64,000 nt of DNA from Novosphingobium sediminicola (GTDB taxonomy: Bacteria; Pseudomonadota; Alphaproteobacteria; Sphingomonadales; Sphingomonadaceae): assembly GCF_014196525.1 (NCBI RefSeq), contig NZ_JACIDX010000009.1, forward strand, positions 206,907-270,906. The letters run 5' to 3'. The translations under genes were made by a program, and so were the position numbers. Positions 8,763-17,576 of the stretch are shown one piece after another; within the stretch, counting starts at the first letter, position 1, and every line of letters starts with the position of its first letter. The notes under the pieces were generated by a model. It ran no database searches, was not told where the DNA came from, and saw only the letters and a list, made by a program, of their open reading frames with translations.

Positions 8763-8934
8763 GTTCCTTGCTGGTCTTGTGGGGTCATTGTGCCGAGGGT
8801 AAATGTCGCGCACAATTAATGGATCTTGCATGTTCAATTAAGGCTGGGATTAAGCATCCCGCCACACATGCGCGGCAAAGGCATAGGCCATGAACCCGCC
8901 CGGCGGGACGGAATACACGCCCCGAAGCCGCCGC

Positions 8935-10386
8935 TCATTGCGGGTAGTAGCCCAGTATGGCCTTGGTCTCGAGATATTCCTCCAGCCCGAAACGGCCATA
9001 TTCGCGCCCATTGCCCGATTGTTTATAGCCGCCGAAGGCTGCCATGCCGTCCCATGCGGGATGGTTGATATGGATCTGTCCTGAACGAATCCGGCCCGCC
9101 ACGCGGCGCGCCCGGTCCAGATCGGCCGACTGCACATGCGCGCCAAGGCCGTACACCGTGTCATTGGCGATGCGGATCGCATCCTCTTCATCGCGATAGG
9201 GGATGAGGCAAAGGACGGGGCCGAAAATCTCCTCCTGTGCGATGCGCATCGCCGGATCGGGACAGGTAAAGATAGTGGGGCGGCAATAGAACCCCCGGTC
9301 AAACCCATCCGGCCTGCCCGGCCCGCCGCAAACCAGTCGGGCCCCCTCGGCAAGGCCGATGTCAATCATGCGCTGGACCTTGTCAAACTGGTTGCGATTG
9401 GCCACCGGGCCAAGGTCAGTGGTCTCCAGCGCGGGATCGCCCACAACCAGCGCCCCGGCAGCGGCAGCGGCCATTTGCTCAACCTCGGCAAGGCGCGCCT
9501 GCGGCACCAGCATCCGGGTGGGGGCGCTGCATGATTGTCCGACGTTGCGCAGGCCCGCCGCGACGCCCAGCGGCACCACGCGGGCAAAATCGGCATCGTC
9601 GAGCAGGATATTGGGCGATTTTCCGCCAAGCTCCTGAGTCACGCGCTTGACCGTGGGCGCAGCAGCCTGGGCCACCAGAACCCCGGCGCGGGTGGACCCT
9701 GTGATCGAGACCATGTCAATGTCACCATGGGCGGCAATTGCCGCGCCGACCTCTTCGCCCAGCCCGGTGACCATGTTGAACACGCCGGGGGGCGTTCCGG
9801 CTTCATGCAGGATCTGGGCCAGCATATGGGCGCTGAAAGGCGACAATTCGCTGGGTTTGAGCACAATGGTGCAGCCCGCCGCCAGCGCCGGGGCCAGCTT
9901 GGCGGTGATCTGATAGAGCGGCCAGTTCCATGGAGTGATCAGCCCGCATACGCCAATGGCCTCGCGGGCGATGGCGGTGCTGCCCTGAGGGGTGAGGAAG
10001 GGGAAGCGCTCCAGCACCTCGACGGCGGCGCGGATATGGGCCAGCCCGAAAGGGACATGGGCCGAGCGGGCAAAACCGATGGCCGACCCCATCTCCTGAC
10101 GGATTGCCTGTGCCAGCGGCTCTGCCCTCTCCTCCATCAGCGCCAGAATGCGGCCAAGCAGGGCGATACGCTGCGCAGGCGTGGTGGCGGAAAAGGCGGG
10201 GAAAGCGGCTCTTGCGGCGGCCACGGCCTGATCCACGTCAAGGGCGCTGGATTGGGCCACCGATCCGATCACCTGTTCGGTTGCCGGGCTGATGACTGGA
10301 ATGGCAGGCGCGGAACGCGCAGGCGGGCGCCATTCGCCGTTGATATAGATAAGGTCACAAACGGGCGCAGAGATCATGGACAGCAT
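8935..10386 (-). CDS. NAD(P)-dependent aldehyde dehydrogenase
   Basis: A 483-residue aldehyde dehydrogenase of normal length. Catalytic features are N154 (PWNWP), K177 (LKPSE), E252 (QELGGK) and nucleophile C286 (GQSCSAP). It is the first gene of the minus-strand operon and divergent from a LysR regulator. In this setting it would oxidise the aldehyde released by the aldolase-like PLP enzyme, for example acetaldehyde from D-threonine (inference). The start could be the ATG at 10384-10386 or the one nine bases inside; neither has a strong ribosome site. Confidence 0.92.
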   Translation of the reverse strand: MLSMISAPVCDLIYINGEWRPPARSAPAIPVISPATEQVIGSVAQSSALDVDQAVAAARAAFPAFSATTPAQRIALLGRILALMEERAEPLAQAIRQEMGSAIGFARSAHVPFGLAHIRAAVEVLERFPFLTPQGSTAIAREAIGVCGLITPWNWPLYQITAKLAPALAAGCTIVLKPSELSPFSAHMLAQILHEAGTPPGVFNMVTGLGEEVGAAIAAHGDIDMVSITGSTRAGVLVAQAAAPTVKRVTQELGGKSPNILLDDADFARVVPLGVAAGLRNVGQSCSAPTRMLVPQARLAEVEQMAAAAAGALVVGDPALETTDLGPVANRNQFDKVQRMIDIGLAEGARLVCGGPGRPDGFDRGFYCRPTIFTCPDPAMRIAQEEIFGPVLCLIPYRDEEDAIRIANDTVYGLGAHVQSADLDRARRVAGRIRSGQIHINHPAWDGMAAFGGYKQSGNGREYGRFGLEEYLETKAILGYYPQ

Positions 10387-10472
10387 CTTTCACGCTTTGT
10401 AAAATGGGCACCTGTCCATCGCCGGGCCGGTTGCCTGGGCGGTGATGATATGGCAAAGCATGAATGCTGCAA

Positions 10473-10498
10473 TTAATATGATCTATATAGAACATTAA
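10473..10498. promoter_or_regulatory. AT-rich dyad in the ALDH/LysR divergent promoter
   Basis: An AT-rich stretch bounded by TTAAT and ATTAA, with a central CTATATAG palindrome, lies directly before the LysR gene and about 90 bases before the ALDH start. LysR regulators usually bind such T-N11-A type dyads in the shared divergent promoter. The assignment is positional and not proven. Confidence 0.4.
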
Positions 10499-10509
10499 GA
10501 TCGAGCCTA

Positions 10510-11433
10510 ATGATCACCACCGAAGATCTGACATTTTTCCGTGTTCTGGCCGCCTCGCCCTCGCTGGCCGAGGCGGCGCGCAACCTGAACGTGACCCCGC
10601 CTGCGGTGACGCAGCGGTTGCGCGCGCTGGAGGAACGGGTGGGTGTCAAGCTGATCGAGCGCAGCTCGCGCGGGCTGAACCTGACCGATGAAGGCGAGAT
10701 GATCGCTACGGAAGGCGTCGAGATCATCAATGCCATCGAAGCGCTGAGCGAAAGGCTGGCCAGTCGCACCAGCCAGATCCGGGGCCATTTGCGCGTGGCG
10801 GCCCCTTACGGCTTTGGCAGGCGCTATGTCAGCCCGGTTGTCGAGGCCTTTGTGCGGGCCCATCCGGCAATGACCGTCACGCTGGAATTATCCGACAGCC
10901 CCATCCGGCAGGTCAGCGAAAGCTGGGACATTGTCGTGCATATCGGCGCCTTGCCGGAAAGCGACAGGCTGGTGACGACACTGGCGCCCAACCGGAGGAT
11001 TCTTTGCGCCGCGCCTGCATATCTTGAAGGCCATCCGCCCATAGTCACGCCCGATGACCTGATCGCTCACCGCTGTCTTGCGCTGCGGGAAAACAACGAG
11101 GACGTCACGCTTTGGCGCTTTATGCATGCCGACAAGGAGCGGATGACCGTCCGTGTCCATCCCGCCATGTCGAGCAATGATGGAGAAATCGTGCGCGACT
11201 GGGCGCTGGCGGGCCTTGGGGTGATTGTGCGCAGCGAATGGGACGTGGCCGGGGATCTGGCGGCGGGACGGCTGGTGGAAATCCTGCCCGACTGGGCGCC
11301 GCCTGCGGCGGATGTCGTGGCGCTGCTGCATGCGCGGCATGGGCGCAGCGGACGCACCAATGCTTTTCTGCAAACTCTGCGCGCCGCGCTGGCCAGCGTG
11401 CCATGGAGAGCGGATCGCGGATCGGGCTTTTGA
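10510..11433 (+). CDS. LysR-family transcriptional regulator
   Basis: A 307-residue LysR-type regulator. The winged helix-turn-helix occupies about residues 1-60 (LAEAARNLNVTPPAVTQRLRALE), followed by the two-lobed effector domain, with recognisable DIVVHIG and GLGVIVRSEWD segments. It is transcribed away from the ALDH-PLP-RidA-DUF1624-oxidase operon and is its obvious candidate regulator. The inducer would be a pathway amino acid or intermediate, which the sequence does not reveal. The ATG at 10510 starts 123 bases from the ALDH start. Confidence 0.92.
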   Translation: MITTEDLTFFRVLAASPSLAEAARNLNVTPPAVTQRLRALEERVGVKLIERSSRGLNLTDEGEMIATEGVEIINAIEALSERLASRTSQIRGHLRVAAPYGFGRRYVSPVVEAFVRAHPAMTVTLELSDSPIRQVSESWDIVVHIGALPESDRLVTTLAPNRRILCAAPAYLEGHPPIVTPDDLIAHRCLALRENNEDVTLWRFMHADKERMTVRVHPAMSSNDGEIVRDWALAGLGVIVRSEWDVAGDLAAGRLVEILPDWAPPAADVVALLHARHGRSGRTNAFLQTLRAALASVPWRADRGSGF

Positions 11434-11633
11434 TCCATCAGGCAGGCGGGCCTCAAGCGGGTCCATGCAATTTTGGCACCCGATGGCCGAGAGTGCCAGA
11501 ATTTCCATATAAACGATGAGCTTAACTCAGATTCTGCACCATTTCCGACTTGACACAAAGGCCGGAATTACAAATCCTGATGCCACACAGACGAACCAAC
11601 AGGGATGATCAAAACGGCACAGGAGAACGGGAT

Positions 11634-11906
11634 ATGAGCGGACATGACGAGTTTGCACTGCAACTGCAAGGCTATGGCCTCTCCACCGCAGAAATCAGCT
11701 ATTTCATGCCCGACTATCCTTCGTTGTTGCAGATTTTTGTGTGGCAGTTTTACGATGAGGCGCCCCATTTCCCGGAATTGCGCCGATTTCTCGACGCATG
11801 GCGGCGCGACATCGAGGCCGTGCTGCATTCGGTCCGGCTGGTGCATGACCGGTTGCTGGGGCCGCGCGTGTGGCATCCCAAGGCTGGAATCATCACCATA
11901 CAATAG
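11634..11906 (+). CDS. usg: Usg family protein
   Basis: A 90-residue protein of the small Usg family found across Alphaproteobacteria. The family pattern is clear: QLQGYGLSTAEISYFMPDYP, then LLQIFVWQFYDEAPHFPELRRFLDAW and the closing LHSVRLVHDRLL. Its function is unknown. The ATG at 11634 is chosen because AGGAGA precedes it at good spacing; the 28 residues upstream are not conserved in type. It stands alone between a LysR gene and a stretch with a possible protease remnant. Confidence 0.85.
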   Translation: MSGHDEFALQLQGYGLSTAEISYFMPDYPSLLQIFVWQFYDEAPHFPELRRFLDAWRRDIEAVLHSVRLVHDRLLGPRVWHPKAGIITIQ

Positions 11907-11923
11907 GCTGAGCCCAAGGGGCG

Positions 11924-12074
11924 CTTGGCAAACCCGCATGATCATGCCCTGTTGGCGGCCATAGCTGATTTCACGCCCTACGGCGCGTCGGATGCTTAGG
12001 CGGGAAACGGCTTTGCCGTGCCGGTCGACAAGCTGATGCAGGCCGTCCCACGCATCATTCAGTCGGGCCGCTGA
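11924..12074 (+). pseudogene. Possible remnant of a trypsin-like (S1C) protease
   Basis: One plus-strand frame reads AGNGFAVPVDKLMQAVPRII and ends IQSGR-stop at 12072-12074. It resembles the conserved stretch of HtrA/DegP-type proteases that reads roughly G-GFA(I/V)PVD-V--VVPQLI--GR. The frame upstream is interrupted by TAG at 11997-11999, and only a short tail is present. It overlaps the 3' end of the LptB-like gene on the other strand. If real it is a dead fragment; chance resemblance is possible. Confidence 0.3.
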
Positions 12075-12856
12075 GAGAGGAGGCGGCGCAATTGCTCGGC
12101 CTCGGGCCCCAGATAAAGCCGACATACCTCTGCGTCGGCCAGCATCTGCACCGGGGAGCCGGAGAAGATAAGCCGCCCTTCGTGAATGACATAGGCGCGT
12201 TCGACCAGTTCGAGCATATCCTTGAGATTGTGATCGCTGATAAGTATCCCCACCCCCTGCACTTTGAGCAATTGTATCGCATGTTTGATCTCGATGATCG
12301 CCAGCGGATCAATCCCGGCAAAGGGTTCATCAAGCAGCATGATCGCAGGGTCGCAGGCCATCGCGCGGGCAATCTCGCATCGACGCCGCTCTCCGCCCGA
12401 AAGTTGCATGGCGGCCATCTTGCGCAAATGCTCCAGTTGAAATTCGCGCAAGATCAGTTCGAGCCGCGCGGCCTGAACGGCCGGGTCCGGTTCGCGAAAT
12501 TCAAGCACCGTTCCGATATTCTGCTCAACCGTCATCCCTGAGAAGATCGAAGGCTCCTGCGGCAGGCAATTGAGGCCGTGCCGCCCGCGTCGATCCGCCG
12601 TCCAGCCCGTGACATCGGCATCGCCAAGCCATATCCGCCCGGAATCGGCCTTCATCAGCCCCATAATCAGGTTGAAGCAAACCGTCTTGCCGGCACCATC
12701 GCGCCCGAGCAGGCCGACGATCTCACCGGTGTCAACGCTCAGCGTCAGGTTTCGCAACACGGCCCGCCCGTCGCAGAATTTGCCCAAGGCCTCAACGATC
12801 AGGAGGCGGCCATCCCTGTGCGCCGCGCTTTGCATCGAATGGTTGAAATGGCGCAT
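12059..12856 (-). CDS. LptB-like ABC transporter ATPase
   Basis: A 265-residue ABC ATPase closest in character to LptB, which drives lipopolysaccharide export. Visible motifs are Walker A G51-T58 (GRDGAGKT), Q-loop Q100 (CLPQE), signature LSGGE 152-156, Walker B ending E177 (MLLDEPFAG) and switch H209 (SDHN). The family phrase LPQE-SIF is kept, but the Walker A reads GRDG rather than GPNG and there is a longer N-terminus. No lptA, lptC or lptF/G gene is adjacent, so this looks like a stand-alone paralogue. The partner membrane protein is unknown. Confidence 0.8.
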   Translation of the reverse strand: MRHFNHSMQSAAHRDGRLLIVEALGKFCDGRAVLRNLTLSVDTGEIVGLLGRDGAGKTVCFNLIMGLMKADSGRIWLGDADVTGWTADRRGRHGLNCLPQEPSIFSGMTVEQNIGTVLEFREPDPAVQAARLELILREFQLEHLRKMAAMQLSGGERRRCEIARAMACDPAIMLLDEPFAGIDPLAIIEIKHAIQLLKVQGVGILISDHNLKDMLELVERAYVIHEGRLIFSGSPVQMLADAEVCRLYLGPEAEQLRRLLSQRPD

Positions 12857-12974
12857 CGCTCCCGACTCTTAGCCCCCCAAGGCTGTTGCCGGGGATGATG
12901 CCAGATGCGGGCGAGCGCCAAGCTAGGTAATTGTTCGTAAACCCTCCGGGCAGGCTGCTTTGCAAAGAACCGCA

Positions 12975-15524
12975 TCACGATCGCCCAAGGCGCTTCTCAA
13001 ACTCATAGGCGATCAACAGGCCAAGGCCGCAAGCCAGCACAAGGGCGAAATCGAGCGCATGCAATGGCGCAAACCTGAGAATGCGCTGAATAGGCGCGAG
13101 GGTGAGGATCAGCGCGCCCCCGATGGCAATAAAGATCAAAACAAAACGGAATGTGACATTATTCCGCAAAAACGCATGGCTGAGCTGCGCGCTGAACGAC
13201 CGATTGGCAAAGATCAGCGCCAGAATGGCCGACAGCAACGCAAAGAAAGATAAGGTGCGCGCTCGATCCGGCGCCAATCCATAATGGTCCGCGCCCAGCG
13301 CAATGCCGCCCACAACACCCAGCGCCAGCACGCCCTGCAAGACGGCCCTGCGCACCAGCGGCAGGGAAAACAGGCGCTCGTCGGTCGGGCGCGGCGGTCG
13401 CTCCATGGCCCTGCTCTCTTCGCGCTCCGCCTCGAACACCAGCGCACAGACCGGATCGATCACCATTTCGAGTAGAGCGATCTGAAGCGGCGCCAGAATG
13501 ATCGGCAAACCGAACATCAGCGGCAAGATGGCAAGCCCCGCAATGGGCACATGGACACCGAAGATGAAGGCCAGCGCCTTGCGGATATTGTCATAGATCC
13601 GCCGCCCGACGCGGATCGCCTCGACAATCGCACCGAAATCATCCTCCACCAGCACGATGGAGGCGGCCTCGCGGGCGACATCAGTTCCTCTCTTGCCCAT
13701 GGCGATGCCGATATGGGCGGCCTTGAGGGCGGGGGCATCGTTGACCCCATCGCCGGTCATGGCCACAACTTCGCCCGCAGATTTGAGCGCGTTGACGATG
13801 CGCAGCTTCTGATCCGGCATGGTGCGGGCAAACACCAGAACATCGGGCACGCGCGCGATCAATTCGGCATCGCTCAGCCCGGCGACGTCGGCGCCCAGCA
13901 TGATCTGTCCATCGCCAATCCCGGCCTGCATGGCAATGGACCTTGCGGTTGCGGCATGATCGCCCGTGATCATCACCACGCGGATACCGGCCTTGCGGCA
14001 TTGCGCCACCGCCGCCGGAACGCTCTCGCGCAGCGGGTCGGCCAATCCGGCCAGACCAAGCAGCGTGAGACGGTAATCGGCAAGAGCCATAGCGGGATCA
14101 TCGCCCCCGATCTTTGCCATGGCCACGGCCAGCACGCGCATTCCCCGCCCGGCCATCGCCTGCGCCGCCGCTTCCAATTCCGCCAGATCCTGCGTCCCAA
14201 GTCCGCAAAGGCGGCCGACAGCCTCCGGGGCGCCCTTTGCCGCAACGATGCGCGACGGATCGCCACCATCGCGCCAGACATGCGCCATGGCCAGCAGTTC
14301 CGGCGTCAGTCCATGGGCACGAACCAGCGCCATGCCCTCGCTGATGCGGCATCCCGCCTCGCCCGCCGCCGCGTGAAAGGCCACCTCCATCGGATCGACC
14401 GGCACCGGCGCGCTGGCCAGAGCAGCGATATTCAAGAGGGCCGACGCGCGGGGATCATCGCCATGGTCGGCAAGGGGAGATGGCGCGCCGCCCGGAAACC
14501 ATAGTTCGGCCACGCTCATCCGGTTCTGTGTCAAAGTGCCCGTCTTGTCGGTACACAGGACGGTGGCCGCGCCCATCGTTTCAATGGCTGATGTGCGCCG
14601 AGTCAACACGCCCACCTGCGCGATCCGCCAGGCCCCCATGGCCAGAAAGATCGTCAGTACCACCGGGAATTCTTCAGGCAACAGCGACATGGCCGTGGCA
14701 ATCCCCGCCAGCAGCGCATCGAGCCAAGACCCACGAAACAGGCCATAGAGCAGCACGACCAGCGCCGCGATGCCCAGCCCGCCGATGGCGCATAGCGTGA
14801 CGACCCGTGAGGTTTCCTGCTGCAGCCGAGGCGCTTCGGTTTCCAGCGTGGCCAGCGATTGGCCGATCTGGCCGATCCGGCTGCGCGCGCCGGTTGCCGT
14901 TGCGAGGGCCAGCCCCCGCCCCCGCGTGATGATCGAGCCGGAGAAGACCAGCGGCAGATCATCCCCGCCCGGCACCGCATCATCGCGGTCATCGGGCCTG
15001 ATCGCCCGCTTGCGCACGGCCACGGATTCGCCGGTAAGCAGCGCTTCGTCGGCCTCCAGCTCGCTGGTTTCCAGCAGGCTGGCGTCTGCTGCCACCCTGT
15101 CCCCCTGTTCAAGGACGAGTATGTCACCTGCAACAACATCGCGCCCGGCAATCCGGGTCGTCCGCCCGTCGCGGATCACCAGCGCGCGCGGCGCGGAAAG
15201 GTCGCGCAGGGCCTCCAGCACATTTTCCGTGCGGGATTCCTGAATAATGGTGATGGCGATGGAAAGCAGCGCGAACAACAGCAGAATAACCGCCTCTGTC
15301 TTGTCGCCCAGAGCAAGATAGATGAGGCCCGCCGCCAGCAGCATCGCCAGCATGGGTTCACGCAGCACTTCCAATGCAATCCGCCACGGCGTCCGGCGCC
15401 CTGCGCGCGGCAATTCGTTGGGCCCGTCGCGTTCGAGCAAGGCATCCGCCTGTGCCTGCGTCAGGCCGGTGGCGGAGGAAGCCGTCGCCTTGGCGGGCGG
15501 GGTGGCAATGGCGCTTTGAGGCAT
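12975..15524 (-). CDS. P-type cation-transporting ATPase
   Basis: An 849-residue P-type ATPase of the Ca2+/cation P2-like branch. Features in order are an N-terminal cation-ATPase segment, the actuator motif TGES 164-167, PEEFP 283-287 in the fourth membrane helix, phosphorylation D326 in DKTGT, the hinge TGDGVNDAP, and a six-helix C-terminal region. PEEFP replaces the PEGLP of calcium pumps, so the ion is uncertain. The ATG at 15522-15524 follows GAAAGG. It is followed upstream by the AsmA gene on the same strand, with 93 bases between. Confidence 0.9.
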   Translation of the reverse strand: MPQSAIATPPAKATASSATGLTQAQADALLERDGPNELPRAGRRTPWRIALEVLREPMLAMLLAAGLIYLALGDKTEAVILLLFALLSIAITIIQESRTENVLEALRDLSAPRALVIRDGRTTRIAGRDVVAGDILVLEQGDRVAADASLLETSELEADEALLTGESVAVRKRAIRPDDRDDAVPGGDDLPLVFSGSIITRGRGLALATATGARSRIGQIGQSLATLETEAPRLQQETSRVVTLCAIGGLGIAALVVLLYGLFRGSWLDALLAGIATAMSLLPEEFPVVLTIFLAMGAWRIAQVGVLTRRTSAIETMGAATVLCTDKTGTLTQNRMSVAELWFPGGAPSPLADHGDDPRASALLNIAALASAPVPVDPMEVAFHAAAGEAGCRISEGMALVRAHGLTPELLAMAHVWRDGGDPSRIVAAKGAPEAVGRLCGLGTQDLAELEAAAQAMAGRGMRVLAVAMAKIGGDDPAMALADYRLTLLGLAGLADPLRESVPAAVAQCRKAGIRVVMITGDHAATARSIAMQAGIGDGQIMLGADVAGLSDAELIARVPDVLVFARTMPDQKLRIVNALKSAGEVVAMTGDGVNDAPALKAAHIGIAMGKRGTDVAREAASIVLVEDDFGAIVEAIRVGRRIYDNIRKALAFIFGVHVPIAGLAILPLMFGLPIILAPLQIALLEMVIDPVCALVFEAEREESRAMERPPRPTDERLFSLPLVRRAVLQGVLALGVVGGIALGADHYGLAPDRARTLSFFALLSAILALIFANRSFSAQLSHAFLRNNVTFRFVLIFIAIGGALILTLAPIQRILRFAPLHALDFALVLACGLGLLIAYEFEKRLGRS

Positions 15525-15617
15525 CGACCGGGCCTTTCAAAGAATCCCACAGACCGCGACTGTGCGCCATTAGGCTGTAATCATGCAAGTCGCGCGACAG
15601 GCATTGGCCCGATACGG

Positions 15618-17561
15618 CTAACGCATGGCCTGACGTTCCAACGCGTTGCAATCGGCATCCTGCGCCAGAGGTTCCTGACGCCCGGCAATGGCGGAGGCCA
15701 GCATATTGATCACCCCGCCCACCGTCTTAGTCCTTGGGGGAACATCGATGTCAGGCGCCTTGATCGTGCCGCCCAGACCCACCTGTCCGGGCAGGCGCAG
15801 CAGCGAGGGCTTTTTCGGCGCCCCCTTGAGCGACAGCATCAGCCTTTCATTGCGCAGATCGATGCTGCCCCAGGCCTGCGTCAGCGCGCGCGAGGAATCG
15901 ATGAGGACCGGCGCGGGGCGGGCCATGCCGCCTTTGATGTCGAGCCGCGCCACCACACAGCGCAGATTGTCCGTCTCATCCCTGCCCATGGTCAGGCCTC
16001 GCCCGACATCCTGCCCCAGCAAGGCGGCGGTGCGCGCCGGAATCTGCCCATCGCGGCCGACAAGGGCGAGCACGCCATGGCCCGCGCCAAAGGCATCGGC
16101 CAGCGTATGGCCATAACCGGTGATCGCCAGACGCCCGATCAGGCTGCCGTCGATCTGCGCGCGGGGGAAAAAGTCGAGCAGGCGCGCCCCGCGCAAGGTC
16201 AGGCTCAGGTCGAGCCTGGGATCGGGCCTGCTGGTGTCGGTCTGGTCAATCCGCATGGTGCCCTCCATACTGCCCCGCGTCATGCCCACGCGCAGGGCGC
16301 TGATCTCCAGTCGGCTGCGCTCCAGCGACACATGGGCTGTCATGCTGCGAAACGGACTCTGGCCGGACCAGAGCAGATGATCCACCCGCAGATCGAGCGC
16401 CCCATCGGTGCGGCGCACATGGGTCAGATCAATGGCCGAGCCGGGCAGGATGCGCGGGCCGAGACGGGCCTTGATCGCAGCCGCGCGCCTTTTGCCTTCG
16501 TTTGAGGAGAGATCGTCAAAGTCGAAATGATTGGCCCACAGCGCGCCCGTGATCCGGCTTCGGCCCTCGCGCTTCACGATCGTTGCATGGCCCGCAATGT
16601 CCGATCGGCCGATCGTGCCGCGCAGGTCATCTATCGTCCAGTCGGGAATGCTGCGCCGGATGCGGGCGGCCAGCCTGACGGGTTGGGTGCCGGGCAAACC
16701 GGCCTCAATGATGGCATCGAGCAATCTAAGATCATCGGCATGCGCGCGCGCCTGACCTTGCAGGTGCCCCAGATCCAGCGGCGATGGCATGGAGCCATCG
16801 AGCGCAAAGCCGACCGCGCGCCCTTCGATGGCGACGCGGAAAGGCCATGGAGCGTTTGCCCGCCCGTCGACAATGGCGGCCCCGCGGCCAGTGATGCGCA
16901 CGCTGCTGCCAAGGATCAGCCCGCCCCCATCGATCCTCAGGCCGCTGGCATCGGAGGCCACCGCCACGTCCAGCGAGCGATCCCGCTTTCTGTCGAGATA
17001 GCGCAGGCGGCTTTCAGCAACACGAAGCATCAGCAGACGTCCGCCGGAGCCGAAGCCGCTCCTTTCCGCGCTACCGTCGTCGCTCCAGTTCTTGCGCCCC
17101 TGCGCCGTGCGGTAGAATTGCAGGTTCGCGCCCCGCACTTCGACCCGCTCGACCGCGTCACGCCCGGTCAACAGCCCCCATACCGAAAAGGACAGGTCAA
17201 TCTGAGCAATGCGCGCCAGATCGGCCAAAGAGGGTTCAACCCATGCCGGTTGAGGCATGCGCACCACGCGCAGGCGGATGCGCGGATGGAATGACATAGT
17301 GTCGAGCCGCTCCATCGACCCGATACTGACCGCGCGACCGATGCTTTGGCTCAATCGATGCTCTACGGTCCCTTTCAGCATGGCCCAAGGGAAAGCAGCC
17401 AGTCCGACAAGAGCGGCCAAAACGAGCAGGCATAAAACGGCGGCCAGATATCGAAATCGGAAGCGGCGAGATTTGGCCACCGCGCTGATTTCCGCAAGCG
17501 CGTCCTCGAAAGTACCCGCTTGAGCGGCCAGAAAGCGCCGAAGGCCAAAGCCTTCCGTCAT
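15618..17561 (-). CDS. AsmA family protein with an unusual N-terminal extension
   Basis: A 647-residue AsmA-like protein, of the family implicated in phospholipid transport and outer-membrane homeostasis. A single membrane helix spans about 38-60 (YLAAVLCLLVLAALVGL), followed by the AsmA opening (LKGTVEHRLSQSIGRAVSIG) and a long periplasmic beta-rich region. Residues 5-26 (FGLRRFLAAQAGTFEDALAEI) do not fit AsmA and resemble the start of DUF1810 proteins, as if a fragment had been fused in frame. An internal start near residue 30 would remove it. The hemerythrin gene lies 15 bases upstream on the same strand. Confidence 0.85.
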   Translation of the reverse strand: MTEGFGLRRFLAAQAGTFEDALAEISAVAKSRRFRFRYLAAVLCLLVLAALVGLAAFPWAMLKGTVEHRLSQSIGRAVSIGSMERLDTMSFHPRIRLRVVRMPQPAWVEPSLADLARIAQIDLSFSVWGLLTGRDAVERVEVRGANLQFYRTAQGRKNWSDDGSAERSGFGSGGRLLMLRVAESRLRYLDRKRDRSLDVAVASDASGLRIDGGGLILGSSVRITGRGAAIVDGRANAPWPFRVAIEGRAVGFALDGSMPSPLDLGHLQGQARAHADDLRLLDAIIEAGLPGTQPVRLAARIRRSIPDWTIDDLRGTIGRSDIAGHATIVKREGRSRITGALWANHFDFDDLSSNEGKRRAAAIKARLGPRILPGSAIDLTHVRRTDGALDLRVDHLLWSGQSPFRSMTAHVSLERSRLEISALRVGMTRGSMEGTMRIDQTDTSRPDPRLDLSLTLRGARLLDFFPRAQIDGSLIGRLAITGYGHTLADAFGAGHGVLALVGRDGQIPARTAALLGQDVGRGLTMGRDETDNLRCVVARLDIKGGMARPAPVLIDSSRALTQAWGSIDLRNERLMLSLKGAPKKPSLLRLPGQVGLGGTIKAPDIDVPPRTKTVGGVINMLASAIAGRQEPLAQDADCNALERQAMR

Positions 17562-17576
17562 AGGAACGCGCGACCT

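Noticed and set aside
14859..16505. 548-residue plus-strand frame across the P-type ATPase and AsmA genes
   Set aside because: Antisense to two well-supported genes with family motifs; its translation is His/Gln/Arg-rich and resembles nothing.
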